Assembly: GCA_905236255.1 (NCBI GenBank)
Contig: CAJOPK010000023.1
Coordinates: forward strand, 1-15,092
From: an uncultured Selenomonadaceae bacterium
GTDB lineage: Bacteria > Bacillota > Negativicutes > Selenomonadales > Selenomonadaceae
DNA: 15,092 nucleotides
Direction of reading: 5' to 3'
Shown: positions 7,514-13,880 of the stretch, piece by piece
How positions within the stretch are numbered: the first letter of the stretch is position 1
Layout of the letters: each line of letters opens with the position of its first letter
The notes under the pieces: generated by a model
Told to the model about the DNA's origin: nothing
What the model saw: the letters and a program-made list of their open reading frames with translations, nothing else
Databases searched by the model: none
Position numbers and translations under genes: made by a program

Positions 7514-7969
7514 TCAAAACGGAACATCATCTTCGGAAATCGGCTCGCCGACAAAATTATCGTTATGCCGGACACGGGAAGTATTTTCCTCAAAATTCGG
7601 TGCCGGCGGAGCATTGTTGTAAGCCGGACGATCGCCGCCTTCGGAATCGCGTTTGTTGCCGCCGAATTCGATATTTTCAACCTGAATTTCCATTCCCGTG
7701 CGTTTAGTGCCGTCCTGCGCGTCGTAAGAATAATTCTGCATACGACCCTCGACAACCACGCGGGTACCTTTTGTAAGGTAACGCCCGCAAAATTCCGCCG
7801 TCTTATCCCATGCGGTCATGTTGAAAAAATCAACGTCCGGCTGGGAAGAGTCCTGACTTTTAAAACGACGCTGAACGGCAATTCCGAGACGCGCAACGGC
7901 TTTTCCGCTCTGCGTGTAACGGATTTCCGGATCGCGAGTCAAATTTCCCGAAATAATAACCTTGTTCAT
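7514..7969 (-). CDS. ssb: Single-stranded DNA-binding protein
   Basis: This is a 151-residue SSB, which coats single-stranded DNA during replication, recombination and repair. The OB-fold occupies about 1-105, beginning MNKVIISGNLTRDPEIRYT and including the RLGIAVQRRF and VVVEGRM strands. A flexible, Asn/Pro/Gly-rich linker leads to the acidic tip ISEDDVPF, the site where SSB recruits partner enzymes. The ATG lies one base after the rpsF stop, so the two genes are tightly coupled. Expression together with S6 and S18 is the usual Firmicute arrangement. Confidence 0.97.
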   Translation of the reverse strand: MNKVIISGNLTRDPEIRYTQSGKAVARLGIAVQRRFKSQDSSQPDVDFFNMTAWDKTAEFCGRYLTKGTRVVVEGRMQNYSYDAQDGTKRTGMEIQVENIEFGGNKRDSEGGDRPAYNNAPPAPNFEENTSRVRHNDNFVGEPISEDDVPF

Positions 7970-7970
7970 C

Positions 7971-8264
7971 TTAAGCCTCTTTCTCTTCGGAACGCACAAT
8001 CATGTGACGAATGACTTCGTCCGTAATTTTCATTACGCGCGAACATTCCTTGATGCAGGCGGGTTCGCATTTGACGTAGAAAATCGTGTAAACGCCGTCA
8101 ACTTCGTCTTTGATCTCGTAAGCCAGACGCTTTTTGCCCCAACGATCTTCTTTTTCGATTGTACCGCCGTTTGCTTGGATGAGCTTGGAGAATTTCTCGA
8201 TAACCGCATTGACCGCATCTTCTTCAAGCGGGCGAACAATGAAAATAATTTCGTACTTTCTCAT
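7971..8264 (-). CDS. rpsF: 30S ribosomal protein bS6
   Basis: This is a 97-residue S6, a small-subunit protein that pairs with S18. The start MRKYEIIFIVRP, the DRWGKKRLAYEIKDEVDGVY block and the closing DEVIRHMIVR are typical of the family, and the length is normal. It lacks the long acidic or glutamate-modified tail of some proteobacterial S6 proteins. The ATG at 8264 follows a near-perfect AGGAGGTG ribosome site. It is the first gene of the operon, with a promoter and a structured leader directly upstream. Confidence 0.97.
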   Translation of the reverse strand: MRKYEIIFIVRPLEEDAVNAVIEKFSKLIQANGGTIEKEDRWGKKRLAYEIKDEVDGVYTIFYVKCEPACIKECSRVMKITDEVIRHMIVRSEEKEA

Positions 8265-8285
8265 TCAAAACACCTCCTCTTTGGT

Positions 8286-8316
8286 CTTCGACCCGGTTTC
8301 TCTCCGGGCAGGGAAG
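8286..8316 (-). promoter_or_regulatory. Candidate S6:S18-binding leader hairpin upstream of rpsF
   Basis: In the rpsF leader, a five-base GC stem (CCCGG with CCGGG; 8304-8308 and 8292-8296) sits on a four-base stem (CTTC/GAAG; 8313-8316 and 8286-8289). An asymmetric internal loop separates them. Many bacteria repress this operon when the S6:S18 dimer binds a leader hairpin carrying a CCG element, and this hairpin lies in the right place, just upstream of the ribosome site. The family assignment is inference; the stem itself is seen. Confidence 0.4.
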
Positions 8317-8339
8317 TTTTAATAAACTGCCGGACGCGG

Positions 8340-8368
8340 ATTATAGCATTAAATTTTTGGTTCGGCAA
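8340..8368 (-). promoter_or_regulatory. Promoter of rpsF-ssb-rpsR
   Basis: On the minus strand, a TTGCCG -35 box (8363-8368), a 17-base spacer and a perfect TATAAT -10 box (8340-8345) are present. Transcription would start near 8333, giving a leader of about 70 bases before the rpsF ATG, enough for the hairpin at 8286-8316. Confidence 0.75.
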
Positions 8369-8386
8369 GAAAAAATTTTGGAGCAT

Positions 8387-8404
8387 ATCCCACAGGTATG
8401 GGAT
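8387..8404. other. Inverted repeat in the rpsF/ABC intergenic region
   Basis: ATCCCA and TGGGAT form a perfect six-base inverted repeat with a six-base spacer, about 100 bases upstream of the ABC ATPase gene and 19 bases outside the rpsF -35 box. It has no T run and is not a terminator. It could be an operator for either divergent gene, for example a metal-responsive one. The rest of 8369-8503 shows no convincing promoter. Confidence 0.25.
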
Positions 8405-8503
8405 TAATGAAACCTCCGTTTGTGTTATGCCGGATATGTTTTCTGCAGGAATGATGTTCAAATGAAAGAAATATAGTCACTAAAAATTTATCGGAACGGA
8501 GCG

Positions 8504-9250
8504 ATGTTTTGCGTGAAAAATCATCATGCCGGCAGACTTTGTACAACCGGAGTGGAAAATTTTTCAGTCCGGGCGGGAGAATTGACAATCTTTGAAAACG
8601 TAAATTTTACGTTGCACTGCGGGGAATTGACGGCATTGATCGGGCCGAACGGTGCCGGAAAATCCACTTTGTTGAAATCGATTTTGGGTGAAGTTTCACA
8701 TACCGGAAAGTTGAATTACTTTGACGTTAAAGGTGCCCATGTAAAACCGATAATCGGATACGTTCCGCAAACTTTAAAATTTGATGCGACGGCTCCGACT
8801 TCGGTCATTGATTTATTTATGGCATGCCTTACCAATCGTCCCGTGTGGCTTTTCGGATCCGGATTTATTCGCGAAAGGGTAACGAAAGATTTAAAGCGCG
8901 TCCGCGCCGAACACTTGATTGACAGGCGGCTCGGAGCATTGAGCGGCGGCGAACTTCAGCGAATACTCCTTGCCCTTGCCCTCGACCCTCTGCCGGATTT
9001 GCTTTTGCTTGACGAACCGGTCAGCGGCGTGGATAAAGTCGGGCTGGATATTTTTTACGAATTGGTTTCGGAATTGAGAGCGGAAGATTTGGCAATTCTC
9101 TTGATTTCACATGATTTGCCGCAAATAAAAAAATACGCGGATCGCGTAATTTTGCTGAACAAGAAAATTTTGAAGATCGGAACTCCGGAGGAAGTTTTTG
9201 AATCGGAAGAAATGCGTGAAATTTTCGGAAAAGGGATTTTTGAAATTTGA
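8504..9250 (+). CDS. ABC transporter ATP-binding protein, zinc/manganese type
   Basis: This 248-residue ATPase would power import across the cytoplasmic membrane. It has Walker A GPNGAGKST (47-55), Q-loop Gln89, the signature LSGGE (146-150), Walker B DLLLLDE (165-171) and the switch histidine in SHD (203). The overall sequence, including YVPQ, the RRLGALSGGELQR stretch and the short C-terminus, fits the ZnuC/MntB-like metal-uptake group. Metal specificity cannot be read from the ATPase. The start is uncertain: GGAG at 8498-8501 is only two bases from the ATG at 8504 and eleven bases from an in-frame GTG at 8513. No permease or binding-protein gene follows, although these usually adjoin it; the next gene is a glyoxalase. 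Confidence 0.85.
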   Translation: MFCVKNHHAGRLCTTGVENFSVRAGELTIFENVNFTLHCGELTALIGPNGAGKSTLLKSILGEVSHTGKLNYFDVKGAHVKPIIGYVPQTLKFDATAPTSVIDLFMACLTNRPVWLFGSGFIRERVTKDLKRVRAEHLIDRRLGALSGGELQRILLALALDPLPDLLLLDEPVSGVDKVGLDIFYELVSELRAEDLAILLISHDLPQIKKYADRVILLNKKILKIGTPEEVFESEEMREIFGKGIFEI

Positions 9251-9294
9251 TTGAAATGTTTTCTTGCAAAAATTTTGAAGGGAGATTAAAAAAA

Positions 9295-9654
9295 GTGTTT
9301 CGATTTGCTCACAACAATTTAAATGTTCTCGACTTGGAACGCAGCATAAAATTTTACAAAGACGCTCTCGGATTAAAGCCGGTGAAAAAAATCGACGGCG
9401 GGGAAGATTTTCAAATTGTCTTTCTCGGCGACGAATACGGCAGCAAACATTTGCTCGAATTGACTTGGGTTGCAAAACAAAAGGAGCCTTACAATTTGGG
9501 CGACAACGAATTTCATCTTGCTTTTTATGCCGATGATTTTGAATCGGCACACGAAAAGCATAAAGAAATGGGTTGCATTTGTTACGAAAATAAAAAGATG
9601 GGGCTTTATTTCATAAACGATCCCGACGGATATTGGATTGAGATTTTGCCGTGA
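9295..9654 (+). CDS. Glyoxalase I-like metalloenzyme (VOC fold)
   Basis: This 119-residue protein has the paired beta-alpha-beta units of the vicinal oxygen chelate superfamily and is closest in pattern to lactoylglutathione lyase, which converts the hemithioacetal of methylglyoxal. The four expected metal ligands can be seen: His6 (FAHNNLNVLDLERSIKFY), Glu55 (HLLELTW), His74 (EFHLAF) and Glu116 (DPDGYWIEIL). The GTG at 9295 is chosen because AGGGAGA lies about ten bases upstream and the first motif begins there; the frame is open further upstream but would add unrelated residues. It follows the ABC ATPase by 44 bases, probably in one transcript. Its thiol substrate is unclear, since many Firmicutes lack glutathione, and another VOC function is possible. 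Confidence 0.85.
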   Translation: MFRFAHNNLNVLDLERSIKFYKDALGLKPVKKIDGGEDFQIVFLGDEYGSKHLLELTWVAKQKEPYNLGDNEFHLAFYADDFESAHEKHKEMGCICYENKKMGLYFINDPDGYWIEILP

Positions 9655-9675
9655 CCTTTGAAAAATTTTTTGTGA

Positions 9676-9702
9676 GCCGGGCAATCCGGCATAATTTTTT
9701 TT
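9676..9702 (+). terminator. Likely terminator after the glyoxalase gene
   Basis: GCCGG (9676-9680) and CCGGC (9686-9690) form a five-base GC stem with a five-base loop, followed after ATAA by a run of eight T. It begins about 20 bases after the glyoxalase stop. The remainder of the gap to the next gene (9703-9795) is A/T-rich and shows no clear promoter. Confidence 0.65.
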
Positions 9703-9795
9703 GAGCGGCAGGAACTTTTGAGTTTTTTGTAGAAAAGGGCAAAAAATTTTTTTCGGCGTGAAGCGTCGTAAACAGAAAGAATTTCGGTGATAAGA

Positions 9796-10269
9796 ATGGC
9801 TTTGACTAAATTGTCTGTCGGTGCCGACAAAAAATTCATCTGCCCCACCTGCGGGCAAAAATTGCGGTTTGCCGAAGGCGGAACGGTTTCCGTCGTCAAC
9901 GGCAAGGTGGACATGGACGCGATTTTGCCGCGTCACATTTGCGATAATTGCGGAGTATTTTATCGCGAACTCTTGGGGTCCGGATATTACGACGTTTTTG
10001 ATTTGCCGGAAAACGAAATTCAAAAAAAGGAAAAGCGCGTAATAAATACCGGAGATATTCCTCCGACGCAACTCAAGCGCGAATCCGACGGTAAATGTCC
10101 CTGCCCGCGTTGCGGTGAAAGAATGGATTTTGTTGAAGCCGGTCCGGTGCAAATTGTCAACGGCAAGCCCGACTTCAGCAATACGATGGATCATTTCGTT
10201 TGCCCCTATTGCAAGTCGGTTTTCAGAAAGATCGTCGGCACGGATTATTTCCAGTGGTCGGATAAGTAA
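9796..10269 (+). CDS. Tandem double zinc-ribbon protein, function unknown
   Basis: The 157-residue product consists of two copies of one unit of about 55 residues (15-69 and 102-156). Each copy has a CPxC pair (CPTC 16-19, CPRC 103-106), a VNGK-D stretch, a second CxxC pair (CDNC 49-52, CPYC 136-139) and a closing aromatic segment (GSGYYDVFD and GTDYFQWSD). Each unit should bind one structural zinc. A charged linker joins them. No catalytic motif, signal peptide or membrane helix is seen, and the family is not recognised. The ATG at 9796 is preferred over a GTG at 9787, but the ribosome site (GGTGAT) is weak for both. The FkbM methyltransferase gene follows after 30 bases, so they may share a transcript. 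Nucleic-acid or protein binding is a guess from the fold. Confidence 0.8.
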   Translation: MALTKLSVGADKKFICPTCGQKLRFAEGGTVSVVNGKVDMDAILPRHICDNCGVFYRELLGSGYYDVFDLPENEIQKKEKRVINTGDIPPTQLKRESDGKCPCPRCGERMDFVEAGPVQIVNGKPDFSNTMDHFVCPYCKSVFRKIVGTDYFQWSDK

Positions 10270-10299
10270 TCAAATTTTGAAAGGAGCTGTTTAAAGTTC

Positions 10300-11409
10300 A
10301 TGCGTTTCGTTATTCTCAGAACTCCCGAATACGGTCAAGATGTTTACAAAAGAGTGATTGAACTTATTGAAAAACTCGGTCATGAACTTGTCGGTTTCAT
10401 AGCCTTTGATAAAAGCGAGGAGTTTACAAGTCTTGAAAATTATCCGATTTATCCGCTTTCTCATTTGAGTGTTTTGGAGTGCGACAAGTTTTTGCTTGCC
10501 GCTTCACTTAACAAGTATTATCTGCTCAAACCGGCGATTTTGAAAGTCGGTATTCCGAATGAAAAATTGTCGCCTCTCTTTTATGTCCTGCAACTTGCAA
10601 TGGAGAAAAAATACGAAGATATACTTGATCCGACGATTCAAAAAACTTTGTCTTGGTGGAAAAATCATGACATTGATGTTTTCAATCAGCACATGGACGG
10701 GGTCAAAGATACTCTTCATGAAATTCATATTGACGAAAAATCCGGATTGCCGTACATAAATTTTGAAAGTATCGGCGGCAAGGTACACAGAATGTATTAT
10801 CCGAAAGATGCCGGAGAAATTCAGGAAATTGAAGGCAAAAAATATATCCCGAACATATTGCGTGAACAAACTCCAAATTCTCCTCACCTGTACATTACGA
10901 AAAAGCACAAGATAGATGACGGCGATATTCTTATCGATGCCGGCGTTTGTGAAGGAAATTTTGCACTTCGGCATATAGACATTGTTTCAAAGGTTTATCT
11001 TTTTGAACCCGATGCGCGTTGGCTTGAACCTTTGCACCACACTTTTGACGGATTCGGCGACAAAGTCGAATTTGTTTCAAAGTTTGTTTCGGACGTTTCA
11101 AAAGGTTATTTCACCACCGTTGACGATGTAATCGGCCGGTCAAAGGGTAAAAATTATTTTTTGAAAATGGATATTGAAGGTGCGGAGCCGGCGGCACTCA
11201 GAGGAGCGAAAAAACTTTTAACCGAAAACAAAGTCAAAGTTTCCGCCTGTGCCTATCACAATTCGTTTGATGCCGTCGAAATAAAATCGCTTCTGCAAAG
11301 TTACGGTTATAAAACTTCGACCGGCAACGGATTTATGGTTTTTCTCTATGATCCGAATATTTGGCAGACAATGGATTTTCGTAAGGGTATGGTTTACGGC
11401 GAAAATTGA
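10300..11409 (+). CDS. FkbM-family methyltransferase
   Basis: The C-terminal part (about 200-365) of this 369-residue protein is a class I S-adenosylmethionine methyltransferase of the FkbM type: motif I GDILIDAGVCEGNFAL (208-223), an acidic FEPDARW segment, and the FkbM signature FLKMDIEGAEPAALRGA (287 onward, with D291 and E293). FkbM enzymes mostly O-methylate sugars or small metabolites. The N-terminal 150-200 residues begin RFVILRTPEYGQDVYKRVI and look like a Rossmann-type beta-alpha unit of the kind seen in sugar-related proteins from surface-polysaccharide or flagellin-glycan loci; its role is unknown. GGAG lies 13 bases before the ATG, rather far. No sugar-transferase genes are beside it, so the substrate cannot be inferred from context. 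Confidence 0.85.
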   Translation: MRFVILRTPEYGQDVYKRVIELIEKLGHELVGFIAFDKSEEFTSLENYPIYPLSHLSVLECDKFLLAASLNKYYLLKPAILKVGIPNEKLSPLFYVLQLAMEKKYEDILDPTIQKTLSWWKNHDIDVFNQHMDGVKDTLHEIHIDEKSGLPYINFESIGGKVHRMYYPKDAGEIQEIEGKKYIPNILREQTPNSPHLYITKKHKIDDGDILIDAGVCEGNFALRHIDIVSKVYLFEPDARWLEPLHHTFDGFGDKVEFVSKFVSDVSKGYFTTVDDVIGRSKGKNYFLKMDIEGAEPAALRGAKKLLTENKVKVSACAYHNSFDAVEIKSLLQSYGYKTSTGNGFMVFLYDPNIWQTMDFRKGMVYGEN

Positions 11410-11422
11410 TTCGCCAAAAAAC

Positions 11423-11451
11423 TTGCCCGATTTGAATTTAACCTGTATCAT
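11423..11451 (+). promoter_or_regulatory. Probable promoter of the divIC-ftsH cluster
   Basis: TTGCCC (11423-11428) and TATCAT (11446-11451) are separated by 17 bases. Transcription would start near 11458, right at the GGAGG ribosome site (11459-11463), so the leader would be only about 14 bases. No terminator is seen between the FkbM gene and this point, so readthrough may also contribute. Confidence 0.5.
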
Positions 11452-11471
11452 AAAAATCGGAGGTTATGCCG

Positions 11472-11747
11472 ATGAAAAAGAAAAAAGGCTTCAACTGGTT
11501 TGCATTGTTTATGTTGGTCGTTTTGGCGTATTTCGGGACGGTTCTTGTTTCTCAACAGGTGCATTTGTCACACGTCAGCGAAAGTCAACGGCTTGCCGAC
11601 AAAAGACTTAATGCCGCTCAAACGGTCAACGACAAATTGAAAAAAGAACGCGACGAACTCAACGATTTGAACAATATCGAAAAAATTGCCCGTGAAGATT
11701 TGGGCTTGGCCAAAAAAGACGAGTTGCCTTACCGGGCATCAAAATAA
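11472..11747 (+). CDS. divIC: Septum formation initiator DivIC/FtsB-like
   Basis: This 91-residue single-pass membrane protein has a basic N-terminal end (MKKKKGF), one membrane helix (about 8-27), an extracytoplasmic coiled coil (about 33-68) and the family's closing motif IEKIAREDLGLAKKDELPY. DivIC/FtsB proteins form a complex with FtsL and DivIB/FtsQ that activates septal cell-wall synthesis. The ATG at 11472 is eight bases from GGAGG; the in-frame ATG at 11466 is too close at two bases. The following S1-domain gene matches the divIC-yabR order of Bacillus subtilis, which supports the DivIC name over other FtsB-like proteins. Confidence 0.9.
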   Translation: MKKKKGFNWFALFMLVVLAYFGTVLVSQQVHLSHVSESQRLADKRLNAAQTVNDKLKKERDELNDLNNIEKIAREDLGLAKKDELPYRASK

Positions 11748-11779
11748 ATTCAAAAAATATTTTTGGGAGGAACAGGGTT

Positions 11780-12220
11780 TTGACAATCGAAGCAGGCAGC
11801 GTGATTGAAGGCACGGTTACGAAAATTACGAATTTCGGAGCTTTTGTCGAATTGGGCGACACCGGGAAAACCGGGTTGGCGCATATTTCGGAGGTCGCCG
11901 ATGTTTACGTCAACAATATTCGCGATTTTTTCACCGAAGGCGACAAGGTAACGGCAAAGGTTTTGAGTGTGGAAGACAACGGAAAAATTGCGCTGTCATT
12001 GAAACAGTCCAAAACGCGCCCCGCACAAGACACGGGCGGAAATTTCAAGCCGCGCGGTCAACAGGGACGGGGGGATTTTCGCAAGCCCGGCGGTCGTCTG
12101 TCGGCATCTTTTGAGGACAAGCTGTCAAAATTTTTGAAGGACAGCGACGAAAGATTGACAGATTTAAAACGAAAGACCGATTCAAAGCGCGGCGGGCGCG
12201 GTTCCCGGAGATCCGATTGA
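11780..12220 (+). CDS. yabR: S1-domain RNA-binding protein, YabR-like
   Basis: This 146-residue protein has one S1 RNA-binding domain (about 5-76), beginning GSVIEGTVTKITNFGAFVEL and including GLAHISEVAD and KIALSLKQ. A basic, Gly/Arg-rich tail (about 77-146, ending KRGGRGSRRSD) should be disordered and bind RNA. The TTG start at 11780 lies nine bases after GGGAGG and gives the exact S1 N-terminus. In Bacillus subtilis the gene in this position, between divIC and tilS, is yabR, a general S1 protein of poorly known role linked to translation. The symbol rests on domain and position. TTG starts recur in tilS and ftsH in this cluster. Confidence 0.88.
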   Translation: MTIEAGSVIEGTVTKITNFGAFVELGDTGKTGLAHISEVADVYVNNIRDFFTEGDKVTAKVLSVEDNGKIALSLKQSKTRPAQDTGGNFKPRGQQGRGDFRKPGGRLSASFEDKLSKFLKDSDERLTDLKRKTDSKRGGRGSRRSD

Positions 12221-12244
12221 TCTTTCCGGCGGAGGGCTTTTGAC

Positions 12245-13264
12245 TTGTTCAAGCGATTCACCGAATTTTGCCGGACGGAAAAAATTTTTGACGGGATAAA
12301 AGGCGCGGTTGTTGCGGTATCCGGCGGAGCAGATTCTTTGGCTTTGGCGGATATGCTTGCAAGGGCGCGGCGAATGTTCGGGATCGAAATTTGTATCGCG
12401 CATTATGAACACGGTCTGCGCGGGCAAGATTCTTTGGACGATGAAAAATTTGTCGAAGAGTTTTCCGAAAATCTCGGAATAAGATTTTTTTCGGAAAGCG
12501 GCGACGTTAAAAAGTTTTCGGCGGAAAATAAAATTTCGACGGAAACTGCGGCGCGTGTTCTGCGATATGAATTTTTGGCGAAAGTTCGACGAAGTTTGAA
12601 TTTCGACGCGATAATTTTGGCGCATCATGCCGATGATTTTGCGGAAACGATTTTGATGAGAATTTTGCGCGGCACCGGGACTTCCGGACTTGACGCGATG
12701 AAATTTAAAACTTTTTCAAAAGATTACGGCTTGCTGATTCGACCGTTGCTCAAATTTAGAAAATTTGAGCTTGAAAGATATTGCGAAAGTCGAAATTTAA
12801 TCCCGCGAATCGACGCGACGAATTTTGAAACCGATGCCACGCGGAACAAAATCCGATTAAAACTTTTGCCGGAACTTGAGAAAAATTTTAATCCGGCGAT
12901 TGTCGAAACTCTCTGCAGGCTCGGAGAAACTTCCGCAGCGGAAAAGGATTTCATAAATTCGGAAGTCGAAAAAATTTTTCCGGAAATCACGGTCAAAAAT
13001 TTTAAAACCGGCAGGCTTGAAATTTTGCAAAGCGAATTTCTGAAACTGCATCCGGCACTGCAAAGAGTCGCAATAAGGAAATTTGTCGAAGAGGTTACCG
13101 GTTCCGCAAAAGATTTCGGATTCGTGCACTTTGAAGAAATTCGGAAAGTTTTGGCAAATAATTTGACCGGGACGGAGTTGCCGAAAAAATTGCGGGCAAA
13201 TTTGAAACAAGGAAAATTGACAATTATTGAAAATAAAGTTTTTGAGTTTAACTCAGCCGAGTAA
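12245..13264 (+). CDS. tilS: tRNA(Ile)-lysidine synthase, short form
   Basis: TilS attaches lysine to the wobble cytidine of the tRNA(Ile) CAU anticodon, changing its codon from AUG to AUA and its charging from Met to Ile. The PP-loop SGGADS (26-31) binds ATP; HYEHGLRG (53-60), HHADDFAET (127-135), LIRPLL (164-169) and the DATNFETDATRNKIR stretch (190-204) are all family markers. A TTG start lies nine bases after GGAGG. The length of 339 residues is below the roughly 430-470 of E. coli and B. subtilis TilS. The synthase core and a helical substrate-binding part are present, while the C-terminal domain that contacts the acceptor stem appears absent, as in short TilS proteins such as that of Aquifex. 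The frame is intact, so it is probably functional. Confidence 0.94.
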   Translation: MFKRFTEFCRTEKIFDGIKGAVVAVSGGADSLALADMLARARRMFGIEICIAHYEHGLRGQDSLDDEKFVEEFSENLGIRFFSESGDVKKFSAENKISTETAARVLRYEFLAKVRRSLNFDAIILAHHADDFAETILMRILRGTGTSGLDAMKFKTFSKDYGLLIRPLLKFRKFELERYCESRNLIPRIDATNFETDATRNKIRLKLLPELEKNFNPAIVETLCRLGETSAAEKDFINSEVEKIFPEITVKNFKTGRLEILQSEFLKLHPALQRVAIRKFVEEVTGSAKDFGFVHFEEIRKVLANNLTGTELPKKLRANLKQGKLTIIENKVFEFNSAE

Positions 13265-13270
13265 TACAAT
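13242..13270 (+). promoter_or_regulatory. Possible internal promoter and dyad upstream of hpt
   Basis: At the end of tilS, TTGAGT (13242-13247) and TACAAT (13265-13270) are spaced by 17 bases. A near-perfect inverted repeat, TGAGTT-T-AACTCA (13243-13255), overlaps the -35 box and could be an operator. Transcription would start near 13277, only about 16 bases before the hpt ATG. Confidence 0.4.
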
Positions 13271-13292
13271 TTTAAAGAAAGGGTTGGTTACA

Positions 13293-13850
13293 ATGAAAAA
13301 CACGGCAGATTACATCGAACGCGTACTGTACAGCGAGGAGGAAATTGACAAACGCACCCGCGAGCTCAGTACGCAAATCAGCGAAGACTACAAAGATATT
13401 GCGAAACCGCTTTTGACGGTCGGCATTTTGAACGGCGCGGTAATGTTCTACACCGACGTTGTGCGCCGTCTTACGGTTCCGGTTCAGTTCGACTTCATGA
13501 TCGCGTCCAGCTACGACGAAAACACCCACACGAGCGGCAAGGTCAACATTCTCAAGAATTTGGACAATGATCCCAAAGGTCGCGATATTCTCCTGGTTGA
13601 GGATATTATCGATTCCGGCACGACGATGAAGTATCTTGTGAATTATTTCATGGAGAAAAAAGCGAACAGCGTAAAAGTTTGCGCTCTCCTGAATAAACCT
13701 TCCCGCCGCAAGGTTGAAGTCAAAATCGATTATTGCGGTTTTGAAATTCCGGACGAATTTATCGTCGGCTACGGCTTGGATTTTGCGCAACATTATCGCA
13801 ACCTTCCCTATCTCGGCGTTTTGAAGCGCAGCGTTTATTCGGGTAAATAA
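13293..13850 (+). CDS. hpt: Hypoxanthine(-guanine) phosphoribosyltransferase
   Basis: This enzyme joins hypoxanthine or guanine to phosphoribosyl pyrophosphate (PRPP), giving IMP or GMP for purine salvage in the cytosol. At 185 residues it has the normal length. The PRPP-binding motif LLVEDIIDSGTT (100-111), the upstream GILNGAVMF loop (44-52), the flexible SSYDENTHTSG loop (72-82) and the closing YGLDFAQHYRNLPYLGVL are all typical. The ATG at 13293 follows AAAGGG by nine bases; longer in-frame starts would lie inside tilS. The order tilS-hpt-ftsH matches many Firmicutes. Its codon use is less AT-skewed than that of tilS and includes many CGC arginines, which suggests higher expression. Confidence 0.95.
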   Translation: MKNTADYIERVLYSEEEIDKRTRELSTQISEDYKDIAKPLLTVGILNGAVMFYTDVVRRLTVPVQFDFMIASSYDENTHTSGKVNILKNLDNDPKGRDILLVEDIIDSGTTMKYLVNYFMEKKANSVKVCALLNKPSRRKVEVKIDYCGFEIPDEFIVGYGLDFAQHYRNLPYLGVLKRSVYSGK

Positions 13851-13880
13851 TTTTTCGGAGTCAAAGGAGCGTTTTTCGTT

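Noticed and set aside
8261..8588. Minus-strand frames in the rpsF/ABC intergenic region as a small gene
   Set aside because: They overlap the rpsF promoter and leader, have no ribosome site and encode no recognisable protein.
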